Shown piece by piece: positions 40,005 to 52,095 of a stretch of DNA of 64,000 bases; position 1 is the first letter of the stretch, and every line of letters begins with the position of its first letter. The DNA is taken from NCBI GenBank assembly GCA_034509925.1, contig CM067531.1, positions 5,674,001 to 5,738,000 of the forward strand, given 5' to 3'. Both the position numbers and the translations under genes were made by a program. The DNA comes from Hirudinaria manillensis (taxonomy: Eukaryota; Annelida; Clitellata; Hirudinida; Hirudinidae). The notes below the pieces were generated by a model. The model searched no databases and had not been told where the DNA came from. It was given only the letters and a program-made list of their open reading frames with translations.

Positions 40005-42347
40005 GAAAAAAATCTAAATCTTGAAAAGAAATCATTTCCTGAATTCTATATGAAATCCTTCCATTAATAAACTTGTTTTGTTTAAAAATTTATTTTATTG
40101 CTGGCAATGAAAAAATACATTTACTTTACATATCTTAAAAGTTATTTAATCAATTTTGTCAATCGTTTTGTTTTCTAAGTTGTTGCTCTTGTTTATCTTG
40201 ATTTGATATTAGAAATAATTTTTACTTAAGAATCTTTAAACTTTAAACAAACATTAAATTTATTTGCATATATGTTATGCGTGCCTTATATTCGTTGGCT
40301 TATTCAACAATGATTAACATATCAGCCTTAATAAACATTACTTTTTTCAGAAAAAGGGACCAGAATGGATGTTTGTGTTTTATTCTATGTATTGACATTG
40401 CAAAGTGTGTAAGATTTTTAAAACAAATTTGCACTGAACGCATACTAAAAAAAGTCAACTGTCACTAATCTTTAATTTTAATATTTATTTTATCGCATAT
40501 ACCATTTAGCTCTGTCAAATCACTAACTTAGGTTGTGTAGTCCTTATAAGCATTCAAGATCCCATCACTGCTCATTGTAAAACGTGTAAGACCCTCCAGA
40601 TGTACATCCAAATCATATTATCCAAATATATATGTATTCATGCAACGATTTTGGTTAACGAGCTTACAAACACACTGCAACGTCACTTAACCGTCAGTGA
40701 GGCGATCACAAGAGGAGAGGAACTCAAATGGTTTCAATAATCACATAAGATCTGGATATCCAGGATCTGCAGTAGCTTTGGATAACTGTCCCTTCATTGT
40801 TGATGCCACTAGATAACACTCCAGGGGAAAACTGATTTAATATTTATTTGCATTTCACTCATGGGTTCTTGCGTTATTTCATCTCTACCCTGGTCGATGA
40901 CAAAAGTCTAGGATCGAAATTGTATCTCTCGCTAGCTTGTTCTTGATCAACCACAGATTGAGTCCGTAGTGATGAAATTATTAAAAGCAATAGAACCAGG
41001 GTTCTGTGCTTACGAAAACATTGTCGTCCAAGCAATGAAACAATGTAACTATGTACGCCAATCTCGCTTTGGGGAGGCATTTATGCTTTATTGTCATTCT
41101 GGAGATGACACTATTCCACTATTCTGGAAATGAATGGCAAACTTAAGAAATCAAAAATTAATTTACTGCGTGATAATATATAGTTCATGATTTTGTTCGT
41201 AACTATTTCTTGCAAAGTGTGTAACGATTTCTGGGGTCAGTCCCACAGAGGAAGCCCGCTCTTCCTTAAGACTTACCTCGATTTGTTTCAGTGCTTCGTA
41301 TATAACCACTTGTTTTGGTTAATTTTTTTCTTTTTTTTTATTGTTTTTTTTTTTAAATGAATCTGGTTGTGGAGGATTGATTTTGTTTTGAATACATGTC
41401 AAACAAGAATGTTAGTTCTATCTGATAATGATGATAACGAAAATTTTTGTGGAAGATACTGACAAGGACATTCTTCAAACATTGATTTTAACAATGATTT
41501 AATGCTTATTTTCTTCTCGATTCAAAACAAATTGCATGTCAGGCGATTGGAAAGGATTTGATTACGTTAAATATAATATTTCGCACATATTCCACCATTA
41601 GGCCTCTGATAAAACCTTATAAATCGGTCAAATTCTAATGACTGACTCCCACCAAAGTAATGTGGATCCTCCATTGTATACGTGTGATTAACCTAATATT
41701 TTCACCCAATATTTATTTGTTGCTGCAGTACTTTTAATGTTATTTTCATTACAATAAAGTTGACAAACCAAATCGACCAACACGGAGTCTCTGACGGCAT
41801 AGCAACGGTCTTGCTTTGATGTGCTTCGTTTGTCTAAGCATTTTGTTGCCATTGTCGATCCAAGGACTTGGAAAGTCATTATGAATTCCAAAATATTAAT
41901 ATGTGATGACGATGAGGTTAGGAATTGATCTCGGTTGCTCCGAATGAGACCCGATGCGGATTTCAAAATCCTTTCATCAATTTTTATTATTAATTTTTTT
42001 CCATATGTTTATTTATTTCACATAATCTGTTCAATATAAATCAAAACACAATTTAAACCCCAATTAAAGGGCATGATGCATTGCAGTAACTGTGTTAACA
42101 ATATAGGAATTAGTAGGGTTAATAACGTTGCTTGGATCCATCTTAAATAATTATTACTGCAAATGCTATAAAAAGCAAGTTAAAGCAGAATCTGATGCAG
42201 GCATCACGTGCCACCTTTCGGAGCACAGACCATATACTGAAATCCTCCAAAAATCCACAAATCTTAGTGCTTGATGACACAAATGCTTACACATAAGAAT
42301 TAAGTAATCAGTCCTTACTTGATCTCTCCAAGGTGTGCAAGTATAAC
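40005..42347. other. Intergenic between HIBADH and the Pierce1-like gene
   Basis: HIBADH 3' UTR with several ATTAAA/AATAAA-like signals, then 2 kb without a firm gene. The only frame worth noting is the small ATG frame at 41080-40874 listed separately. A minus-strand frame at 41966-41688 starts with TTG and is not called. Poly-T runs occur near 41325-41355. Confidence 0.5.
40874..41080 (-). CDS. Hypothetical 68-aa ORF with hydrophobic segment
   Basis: An ATG-initiated frame of 68 codons. It has a basic stretch (CFRKHR) followed by a hydrophobic segment (TLVLLLLIISSL) at about residues 27-38 and a polar, acidic-basic C-terminal half. That layout resembles a signal anchor or short secreted precursor, though the segment is rather far from the N-terminus for a signal peptide. 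It also contains a GT donor-like site after residue 22, so it could be an exon of something larger. No family recognised. Confidence 0.2.
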   Translation of the reverse strand: MPPQSEIGVHSYIVSLLGRQCFRKHRTLVLLLLIISSLRTQSVVDQEQASERYNFDPRLLSSTRVEMK

Positions 42348-42751
42348 ATGAGGCCTCCAGCAATTCCTTGTGGAGCTCAGACATGTGAATATTACAAGAT
42401 TAAGGGGAAAATACCAGACAAATTCAACAACCCAGGTGCACCAAATATTCAGCATTTTTATTACATATCCCAACTTCGTCCTTGTTCATTTAAATTATTT
42501 GTTTAAGACTACTTCATGGGCTACGGAAGGAGAAATTGTGATCCCCGTTACCAAACAACAAGCAGTGAATATGGCTCTGCAATGCCCAATGTCCATACTA
42601 TGCCTACATCTTTCTATTTAAAAAATCAGGAATTCACCAACGTGAGCATATCAATAGCTTTTCAGATCAATTCTCATAGTAAATCAATCATTTCAATCCA
42701 CAGCTTCAGAGGCAGGGAGGTATGTTTAGGAACCACTCAATCAACATTTAA
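42348..42751 (+). CDS. PIERCE1: Pierce1-like ciliary microtubule inner protein, 89 aa
   Basis: Homologue of PIERCE1 (C9orf116), a microtubule inner protein of the A-tubule of axonemal doublets, linked to outer dynein arm docking. Three exons: 42348-42435, 42508-42641, 42704-42751; 270 nt, 89 aa, phases 1/2 and 0/0 closing. The conserved blocks appear in order. EYYKIKGKIPDKFNNPG matches the family block ending RFNNPG. Then MGYGRRNCDPRYQTTSSEYG matches the GY-x6-9-YRTSNxxYG block, VHTMPTSFY matches VHxMPxxFY, and LQRQGGMFRNHSINI matches GGMFRNxTLN. The last block and stop lie in a frame that a shorter exon model would miss. Human PIERCE1 is 136 aa; this protein ends right after GGMFRN. An AATAAA lies 75 nt after the stop. 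Pierce2 is an alternative paralogue but lacks this full set. Confidence 0.82.
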
Positions 42752-42826
42752 AAACTTATTGGAAGAAAAACATTTGAATCAACCAAGAAACACAACTGTG
42801 GAGCTGGAATATTTCATATAACTGGA

Positions 42827-42832
42827 AATAAA
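42827..42832 (+). terminator. Polyadenylation signal of the Pierce1-like gene
   Basis: Canonical AATAAA 75 nt after the TAA at 42749-42751. It lies between the converging Pierce1-like and AK2 coding regions, so their 3' ends must be very close or overlapping. Confidence 0.5.
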
Positions 42833-42975
42833 GACATAAATATAACACATGTGAAAAGCAAAAGTATTGGGTGAAATATATCAGTTTTGGGACAAGAACT
42901 GCTGACTCATTTCTGAGCAGCCTAATAAAAAAGCTGCTAAATTGATGAGAAGCTCTGAAATAATTCCAATTGGAA

Positions 42976-44005
42976 TCATTTGCTCCTAGCAATGAATACT
43001 TTGTCTTTGGATTTCAACCTATCAAACACATTAATAATCTCTTCAAAAACCACTTTAGGAGGGAGACTGGCATCTACATGAGTGTGAAGATCTCTCTTGC
43101 CATAATAGTCTATGAGAGGCTTTGTCTGTTTGTGGTAACTGTCCAGCCTCTTCTTCAAAGCTTCTGGGTTGTCATCTGACCTGTGCACTAGTGACTCACC
43201 TGTTATCTGCACAAGGAGAAACAAACCATTAAAACATAATCTTTAGATTTTCCATGAAGCAGCTTACATCATCCTTCATTGGGACTTTTGGTGGGTGGAA
43301 CTCTGTGTGATAAGAACGTCCACTAGGCATATGGATAAGCCTTCCAGTTATTCTCTTCACGAGCAGATCATCATCAATTCTAAACTCAATCACTGCATCA
43401 AGTTTCTGTTTTCTTTTGTCAAGCAACTCATCAAGCTACAATGCATAAATCAATTCAAAATTAGTACAAAATTATATCTCAACTACTGATATCCAGGGAA
43501 ACTCCACCTTCTCAGCTTGCACAACTGTTCTTGGAAATCCATCAAGCAAAAACCCTTTGCTGCACTCAGGCTTATCAAGGTTATCATTAATCAACTCTAC
43601 TACTAGGTCATCACTGACAAGTTTTCCTTCATCCATGACTTGTTTCACTCTTTGGCCCAATTCTGAGCCAGAGGAAACAACAGCCCTAAGCATATCACCT
43701 GGAAAAAAATCGCTAGATGCAAATGAGAACTGGTAAGTTAAAAAATTAGAAATTTTACCAGTAGAAAGGTGACATGAACAGAATTTTTCCGCCATCTTTG
43801 GGGCCTGCAAAAGTTTACGAAATGTCAAAAAGCAATCTACCTGTTCGACATCAAACCTAAAACAATTTTCCGCCAAATAATAGTCTCGTTCGAAATTAAA
43901 TTCTATACAAACTTGGGTGCCCTTTCCACTGCCTGGAGGGCCAAGGAGAATGGCGTTAACGCCCTTCACATCCTTATCTTTCTTCCAAAAAGGTACCCAA
44001 GGCAT
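42976..44005 (-). CDS. AK2: Adenylate kinase 2, mitochondrial intermembrane type
   Basis: Catalyses ATP + AMP to 2 ADP; the AK2 type acts in the mitochondrial intermembrane space without a cleaved presequence. Exons on the minus strand: 44005-43913, 43804-43759, 43698-43508, 43435-43268, 43206-42976; 729 nt, 242 aa, against 239 in human AK2. The P-loop [10 protein letters not shown] is at 22-31. AMP-site motifs are [12 protein letters not shown] and [10 protein letters not shown]. The long LID ([19 protein letters not shown], then KDDITGE) marks the AK2 class and lacks zinc-binding cysteines. [11 protein letters not shown] and PLIDYYGKR follow. The ATG at 44005 puts 14 residues before the KG of the first strand, as in human. 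The frame is open further upstream without an ATG. Confidence 0.94.
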
Positions 44006-45076
44006 ACCGGATAACTTCGATGCAGGTAACGCAAAGCCCGATAAGACTTCTACTGTTAAACAAGGACAACGCTCCAAAGAAAACTAATTCGCATCAAAGC
44101 TGTCTGCACTGAAAACTATTCTTACCCATTAAAGTTTTTTTAAAATTTATTTTACGTACATTGAATGTATTTTTTAAGGGTTGTTAAGAAAAACTTAATA
44201 AGAGAAAAGTTTCACGTAAGTTCCTTTAAGTCAGAAACCTTCTAACTTTAACTATACATTAAAAATAAGTTCGGAGAAATCCATTTATTATTTCGTTACT
44301 TATAAAAATTGTCTTACGGGTCAGTCGTACTGGTCACCAAACACTTTGGGAAACTGTTCTAAAGTAATTATTACTATAGAACTAACTACGGTTTTGGTTT
44401 ACCTGGTATAATCAGCTGATCACCAATTTTTTTGGAGATTCGAATTGTAAATCAAACAGAATTTATGTAATACTTCGACAGTAGTGGCCACCAAGGATGA
44501 CCATGCCCCCCCCCCCCCCCGTGATTCAAAAAGAAAAATCGTTTAAGCTTTAATGAGCCGGGAAAGAGAGCTTCAACCCTTGAATTGAATATTCTCAAAT
44601 ACTTTGATCACTACTGGTTTCTCCGTTGCTAAATTTTGGATTTAGGACCTCATGATTGTTTTGATAGTTTTTTTTCTTTACAGGTCACAGTTTTTTTACC
44701 TCGACAACGCACTTTAATCGCATTTACAATAGACAACCATAGGCATTCAGACTCAAGACCATAACCTTGTATTTTGCTATGAAGTATATTAGTTAATGTT
44801 TCCCAAAAACCCAATGCAGATATCTATGCAAAGTTTTGTCAAGGTATTTTAAGGCCAGTTATGTCTGAACAAGTTCCATATCATGTTTTAATTGATCACT
44901 CAAGTGCTTGAGTTCCAAAAATAGAAATGCAAATGAATGGATTTAATTTTGAATTCATCTATTTCAAATTCAGACTTACATAATTTCAAATCAATTTGTA
45001 CAAAATACGGCATTGCTACACACAATGTTATGTGCAACAATAAGGCTCTGATGCTGAACCAAAAATTCAAGCAATT
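44006..45076. other. Intergenic between AK2 and EMC2
   Basis: AK2 promoter side and EMC2 3' UTR side. A pure run of 15 C lies at 44506-44520, striking in this AT-rich window. No gene seen. Confidence 0.6.
44506..44520. repeat. Homopolymer C15
   Basis: Fifteen consecutive C after CATG. It is the longest C/G homopolymer in the window and likely length-variable. Confidence 0.95.
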
Positions 45077-46950
45077 TCATGATCCAGGATTAACTTGAAG
45101 ATTTTGAAAGAGAAGAGCCAGCAATTCATTTTGTTCATTGTTTTCACACTCTTCAACATGAGAAACATCCTAGATGAGAAATAGATAGAAAAGGTAATGT
45201 ATCAAATAATAATAATAATAATAATCATGAATAATCAGAGGTTTAATGATAAATAAATCATCCAAATAATGTTTATCTGATTTAATCCAACAAATCAGAT
45301 GAACATTACAAGTGAATATACCACCACAACCAAAACTTTTCAAATTTAAACATCTTAGAATCTGACTTTAATATGTTACTTACTTCATATTTCTTCAAAA
45401 TATTGCTCCAAGCAAAATTGGCATACTCCTGGTTTTTGTCTTTCTTTGACTTTGCACTGCTGCTCTTTTGAGCCAAATAAGCTGCTGACTGTTATAAGAT
45501 ACATTCTACATTCATGCATTCCATCAATGTTTAAATACATTTTAAGAAAGAACGTACCATATAAAAGCCAAATAGTGACCGCATATTATTAGGGTTGAGT
45601 TTAAGAGACTGAGCAAAATATTTTTTTGCTAGCTCAATATCATTTGTTCCACCTTGTGTGTACTTGATCTGAAAAATTAGATAAGATTAAGCAAGATTTA
45701 AGGATTAGAAAGAAATGTTCACTAATCACCTCAGCATATTTCTGGTAAAACAAGTGATTGTAGGGATGTGCCAACAAAAGCTCTTCCATACAGAATGCTG
45801 CCTTTGCATAATCCATTTCTAACAAATAAAGATCGCACAACTCCAACCAGGCTTCAAAATCACTCATGTATCTGAAAGTTCAAAGAAATTAAATAATTAA
45901 TTAATTAGCAGTTTCAATAACATTTGAATTAACCACGTATTCCATGATTTGAAATCATGTTCTAAATATTTTGGGATTTTAGACAAAAATTATTAGTAAA
46001 TCTCAAGACAAGATGCAAAGCTTTCCGAGGCAACCCATTCGGACCCTTTCAATCAAAGTTTTCGATAGAAAATCTAGTATAAAAATATCCTAAAATCGTG
46101 TAAATGCCTTACTTTTGCAGATAATCATTAAGTTCCTTTATGGCTTCAAAAATCTTGTTCTGAGCTCTGAGAATGGTTATCTTTCTTTTTCTTACAAGCT
46201 GTAAATTCAGAGGAATTATTATGTTGATCTATGATGCTTAAATCAAACCAAAACTTACAGAGTTGGTCTCATCTTTCTTCAGCAATTCTCCATATAGCTC
46301 CAAAGCTTTTGTGTAGCTATCGATTACACACAATCAAAATAAATTTCCAACACAAGATGTTTAATTAAATTGTCCTTTTTATATTTAACTAACCACCCAT
46401 CAGCTTCAAATATTAAGCCTTGTAAATATGCAACTCTAGAACTTCCTGGAAATTTGTCTTCAAGAAGATGAAAACATTCCTGCAAATACATGGCAAATTA
46501 ATCACAATGGTTTTATTAGATTGAAATGAAAGGCACTTGATTAGTGATCAAAATGTCACTATTACATAAAGCAATGTTTTCAACAAATTCTAATTGCAAA
46601 GTACGTTAGCAATCTTCATATCTCCACAGTCACAGGCTGCAATGCACACTTGTTCCAATATGATCCATTCTAAAATTATAAGGGAATATAACTTAAATAA
46701 AAATTCATTCGATAACATAATCGAATTGGCAATCACCTTCATTCCCAAGCTTGTGTCTACAATCACATAAACTGTTTCTCCATATTTCTAAAACCTCATC
46801 GCTCCTCCTCAACTGTTCCTCCCTGAATTTACGAATGCGATCTCTAGCATCTAACAAAGGTTTTAATTATTTAACAAGAAAGGGAACGTCTAACAAAATC
46901 AGTGTGCTAATAAAAACCCAACCTTTCCAACCCATAGAAGTAGATGCCAT
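45077..46950 (-). CDS. EMC2: ER membrane protein complex subunit 2 (EMC2/TTC35)
   Basis: Cytosolic TPR scaffold of the EMC insertase, which inserts tail-anchored and multipass membrane proteins into the ER. Exons on the minus strand: 46950-46923, 46850-46737, 46669-46605, 46479-46394, 46316-46259, 46198-46113, 45871-45730, 45668-45558, 45488-45384, 45169-45077; 888 nt, 295 aa, against 297 in human, with all phases closing. Diagnostic blocks are [112 protein letters not shown] and [15 protein letters not shown]. The tandem TPR helices follow the human order. The 28-nt first coding exon is short, and its ATG is the only one in frame with a donor. The phase-2 junction at 46394/46316 gives Cys. 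Confidence 0.94.
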
Positions 46951-49840
46951 TACTAGCCGATGTTAAATTTCTAGCCACAACACAGAATAAAAATCATGTT
47001 TATGATGTGGCAATGGTACATCAATGTTATTTGATAATCATTTAAACTATCGCAAAAAATTAAAATTTGAAATTATATTGCGCGAATTATTAAATATTTG
47101 TTTATACGGTTAAACAAATCTAAATTTTGTTCCTTTAGCTACAAATTGAGAGCATGTTATTTAACATATCTAAAACGAGTAAAATTATTATAAATTCATA
47201 AGAAAAGCTGAGAGATTTAGATTGACTTTTTGTGCAGGTTATTCTAAGTTTAATATGATTATTTTAAGATTTATTTCTTTATAAATGAAGCGGCATGGCG
47301 AGGGGGAGGCCCGGGCCATTAGCTCAGAATATCAACAATGACTTGTTGGATTATATATTGAATTCATTAATGAAAACTGGAATGCACAATTATTTTAAGT
47401 AACGCATTACAATCGAAGCTAATTTGGCCAAAGTCAATTGTATAGCTGTTGAATGGATTGCAGATTTGGATGTCTAGCGTGTCCTCCTTCAAAAGTGCTT
47501 AGATTTTGGAGAATTTTGTTCCGCTGATGATATTCAACACTGTGGAACTATGAGAAAAACTGTACGATCCTAATGGATGCTAAGAGCTACTAGGACGATC
47601 TGCCAAGGCGTAGACAGGGGCGCAAATTTGGGCATTTGGGCACCAAATATCCTCGCTATGCCACTGCATAAATGTATAAATGATACCAATATATAGTGAT
47701 AGGTACAAGTACCAGAGGACTCAAGGTACACAAACGATTACAAATATAAGTACTGGAGAACCAAGTGCGAGTACGAATACCGTATTCAAAATTTTATTAC
47801 AATAATAGCTACAAGTACCAGAGTTGTCAAGTACAAGTACCAACGAGACATAAACAAATTACTTTTGCAAATTCTTCGTGATATTTATTTTCAATGCTTT
47901 TTTGTCAGTGGACACAGTCCTCGCACCTTTCTAATTAGAATTGTATCAGTTCGTCAAGGAGACGATAATAGAAAAACTTTTATTTTGTGGAAGTCTACCA
48001 AATTAAGTGTAGATAATATCTATTAAATATATCTGAATGGATCAAAACATGGAAGAGATCAAAGCCTTCCTCTCAATGTCGTCAGCATCCGTTCAGCTCA
48101 CCTGAACTGACTTAATTGGCGCATCGAAAGTAATGATATAATCTCAATTAGGGATGGACTATAATTTGAAGTTACTCATCCATGGAAAAGTGCTTGACGG
48201 ATGCAGGTTGCTGATAATAATTAATTATTGTGAATTATGCATGCTTATTATTTTGTCAATAAATTTATTAACCGTGTTGATTATGTTAATAAAATGTTCG
48301 AATTACTGGGAGATGAGATTTGCGAACTTGTCCGACCACCGTTGGCCGGGACCCCAGTGTGGAAGAACAGGGGTCATGACCAGATACGTGAAAATATGAT
48401 TTTTTTTGTATTGTTGAAAATTGTTTTGAAAATAACACGTAAAAAATTCTTTTTGAAATAAGTTTATTTGGAAGAAGGAATTTGGAATTCTAATTCTTCA
48501 AGTACTTTGGAACGAATTTATTCTTTTTCAATTGGAATTCTTTTGGTTGGACACACACCTGCCGTCAGGCGTCAAGATGAACATTGGGGCTCTTCCAGTT
48601 CCACGAGTGAAACACCTATTTAGGATATCTGGAGTTCAGGAAGGAGATCCAAGGTGCTCCTGAAGCGATGCCCAAGGCGCCTTACATATGAGGTACTAGT
48701 ATTATTTTTTATAATGATTATAATAGTTATTATTATTGTTGTTGTTGCTGTAATTATTATTATTATTCTTATTCTTATTCTTATTATTGTTATTTAGCGC
48801 GAACTGCTGACAGAAACTGCAACAATTTCACCCCATTCCCTTGTGACAAAAGGATACGTTTTGAAAGTATCGTTTGAACATTTTTCTGTGGACACAACTT
48901 GTGAATTCTGCCGCCGTTGCAAACATAAATATTTCATGGAATATTATCGTTGGACATTACACGCATATTTTTCGTGGACGAAAATCCACGATTTTTATTA
49001 ATGAGGGGTTTCTTGCTTTTGATCGTAAAGGTGGAATAATCGTGCAGTATTATGCAGGATTCAATTGTTAAATTATTCCTGCAAAGCGGTTTTGTTGGCG
49101 ACAGACGGAAGTCACCCATTTTAATTATAAAACAATTTAGACGTTTTTTTTAAATTAACTTTTTTAAAATCTGAAATGGGGATCATAAAATGTTGTCAGA
49201 AATTGTGACAAATGGTTTTCGGAAACAAAACGTTTCATAATAAGAATCTCTGTATTTGTAATTTGTATACATAAGTGATTTGATACATAAGAGGGATTGA
49301 TACATAAAACGAGCAATGTTGATGTTTATTTAATTTAATATTATTTGAACTTTGTTTCAGTATTTCACTGCGAACTACACACGAGTTTAAGTCATTAATT
49401 GTTATTTCAGTTACACGAACATTCCTTGTTTGACCGATAAAATATCCCTCAGAAAACAAACGATAATGTCATTGCTGAGCACAGCAATGAGGCACGCTTA
49501 TTTATTAGCAAAATTTATAACCTTAATGGTTGACATTAGGGCTAAATGTGGAGAGATACAAATTATGGGCCTTTGGGTTGGAATGGCGTTAATAATATTA
49601 ATGAAAGCTATTTATTTACGGATATTTTTGTGCACACATCGCTTTTAAAAGAAATAAAACAGCAAATGTCAAACGAATTGTTGCTCTATCAAAAGCATCC
49701 GCAAAGGTGTTTTCCTTGACACTACGATGTCACAATTTGTCAACAATTACATCAACGTCAGGTAAACTTTTGGTTCACGCTTTGCAGATCCAAAACGTGC
49801 TTCGAAGAAACGGAAATGAAGTTCATCTGCTGGAATCGAT
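46951..49840. other. Intergenic, repeat remnants
   Basis: About 2.9 kb without a gene I can support. At about 47695-47850 a decayed repeat carries several copies of a CAAGTACCAGAG-like word. A TTATTC/TTATTG simple repeat lies at about 48715-48800. Overlapping open frames at 48154-48461 and 48874-49648 show no motif. Confidence 0.5.
47695..47850. repeat. Degenerate repeat with TACAAGTACCAG words
   Basis: The words ACAAGTACCAGAG and CAAGTACAAGTACC and variants recur at irregular 20-100 bp spacing over 150 bp. It looks like a decayed minisatellite or transposon remnant. Confidence 0.5.
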
Positions 49841-50917
49841 TTATTTCGAAGATCCGAGCACGTGGAACGAAACATTTCCAGATGTTCCCTTCAAGTCACG
49901 TGGTGCCTGATCGTCGAGCACGCGTCTTTCCTTGTTTTCCACGTAGATTGGTTTGCTGCGTCTGCTCTGGTTAGAAAAATTGGCAGATTTTGCATGCGAT
50001 GCCCATCTCGATCCGACGACGACCGTGTTGGTGGCCTGTTTCTTGTCCGCAAAGCAAGTCGACGAAAAGGCCGATCTGAACTTTTTGCTGAAGAGGCAGT
50101 AGACCAGAGGATTGACACTGCTGTTGGAGGAACTCAACCATTGGGCGATGGGGACGAGTGTTTGTTGGAGGAAAGCATCGTGGTGGTCAGAATGAAGCAA
50201 AGCCCTCATGTGGGTGGCGTAAAGCGGCAACCAAAACACGGCAAAGAGAATTACCACCGTGATCAACATTTTCAAAACCTGCATAGAAAATGGCATTAGA
50301 AGTGGAATTTATTTTTTAAATTGTATTTATTTCACGAATTTTGACCTATAAAACAAAAGGAATGATAAAAATTCTGTCCTTTCCAACGATTCAATGGACC
50401 GACCTTAATTTTGGAGGAGTAGATGGACTGAGCGTGTTGAACCAAGTTATCAGTATTTCTGTTCCAGACGCGATGAGCTATGAGCGAATAGAAGACGGTG
50501 ATGCAGGCGAGCGGAACGAAGTAGCACATGAGGAATATTATTCCAAAGAAGTAAACTTTGATGAACAGCGGCGTGGAAGAATCGTGACAGACGTAAATCG
50601 TCTGTTGGGGGGAACTGCTGTCCACTAAGGTGTAACTAAACAGCCACGGAGAGATGGTTATAGACGAGAGAAGCCAGATGGTTGCTATGGTGTTGCGAAC
50701 CGTTCGCTTCGTCAAGCAGCGTTTCAAAGGATGACATATTGCCAGATATCTGGAGGCATTTCAAAAACATGAAATCATTCGAGAGGAAAGATCTGATGCC
50801 GAATACTTGTGACTCACCTGTCCACAGAAATTGCTGTCAACGTGCTCACGGAAGCAGCAACCGAAACGCCTTGAAGGAATGGCACCAGTTTGCACATGGC
50901 ACTTCCAAGGTGCCAAC
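49841..50917 (-). CDS. Peptide GPCR (TRH-receptor-like), 5' exon missing
   Basis: Rhodopsin-class neuropeptide receptor, partial: TM3 to the C-terminus. Minus-strand exons 50917-50818, 50749-50404 and 50278-49841 join with phases 2/1 and 0/0. Exon 1 of this set starts at phase 1 with [20 protein letters not shown]: the ECL1 Trp, TM3 Cys and peptide-receptor TM3. It runs through [21 protein letters not shown]2 has a Cys in [10 protein letters not shown]5 is [20 protein letters not shown], and TM6-7 are [20 protein letters not shown] and [19 protein letters not shown]. The tail is long, basic and Ser-rich. Closest by eye to TRH/EFLGamide-type receptors. The exon with TM1-TM2 is absent next to it; it should lie rightward, beyond 50.93 kb, possibly past the retrotransposon or outside the window. 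Confidence 0.8.
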
Positions 50918-52095
50918 CTGATCATCGGAAAAAATAATCGTCGAATAATTTTTAATAATTCTTGGTTCTGATTTCTTGTTTGGATTTGTTACAATAACTG
51001 AGACGTAGTTAGTGTTAAATTTATTTTACGTGTACATTTACAACAAACAGATTCTTGTAAGGGTTCTCAATCAGAATATCGCAGGGAATAGGAATAAATT
51101 AAAAGTTTCTGAGAACGAAAACGTTTTTGACATTTCAAAGATGAACTTTTTATATCCTTATTCTTCTTCTGATTAAGACCGAGAATAGATGATAATGATG
51201 GTTGTGATGAAATAATAGGAGAGATAATTAGTTGTCATGTTAACAATAAATCCATATTTCATTAAATCTTGGAAAATATCGGTTAATTTATTTTGCAGAA
51301 ATGAAACTTCAAGCAGAAAAGAGGTGGATCACGTATCATTTGAATTTATGTTCAACACGGTGGAGGTTATATGTGGCTGAAGTCGTAAATTTCAACTGCA
51401 TTATTTTTTTCTACAAGTTGAACGATGATTTCCTCAGCTCGGTTTTAAACATTTTATTGACTTATCTTGTTAATCCACTTAAGCGAAGAAGTTGAAGAAT
51501 ATTCTTTTAAAGAATTTTCAGTGGATCTTCGAAGTTTTTTTTTTAAATATATTAAATATAACCTGGCATAATGTGTTCTATAAATTCTAAAGCAGATAGA
51601 ATTGGGAATAAAAGTTAGAAGTGTAAGGAAAGATTAATTAGCAGCACTTGTAGCGAGGCATGTTCTCATAAAAATGACCGAAGACACTTGAAGACTGGAA
51701 ATGCCATCGGCATTGTGAGACCTCGGCTCGGCTTATTTACGATCAAAGTGTTTTAAAAGCAAAATTCACTTTTAAACTCTCGCGAATTTCATGGCTTTAA
51801 TTATTTAGCAACGTTCGAATTCAAATCTTTGGCTAAAAATTATTCCAGTTGTAGGGGTTGGTTTAAAAATAATCCGTTCAATTATTCAACTGGGCATTTA
51901 TTAGTTTCAATTTTAAACATTAAGTAATTAATTATTACATAATTATCAATCGTTGAAATGTAAACAATACGTACAAGTTTAGAGGATATTGAGGGTGGAT
52001 TCTTGAATATATTTCACGTAGTTCACATAGTCAAGCCCGAATAACAACGTTATAGTAACAACCAGGAATATATTGACAGAATTTGTGACTTATGT
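50918..52095. other. Presumed 5' intron or flank of the peptide GPCR
   Basis: AT-rich, no exon with a TM1-TM2 signature found on the minus strand. A short GC-richer stretch at about 51640-51750 reads on the minus strand as a Cys/Arg-rich 31-codon peptide ending in a stop, of unknown meaning. Confidence 0.4.

Noticed and set aside
41688-41966. 92-codon minus-strand frame with several cysteines
   Set aside because: Starts with TTG; the internal ATG leaves no signal peptide or known cysteine pattern.
44006-44077. Extended AK2 N-terminus upstream of the ATG
   Set aside because: The frame is open but the upstream start would be TTG; the ATG at 44005 gives the family's normal length.
47281-47330. 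Short GC-rich segment (GGCGAGGGGGAGGCCCGGGCC) considered as a tRNA or CpG promoter
   Set aside because: No cloverleaf, no A/B boxes and no neighbouring start; too short for a CpG island.
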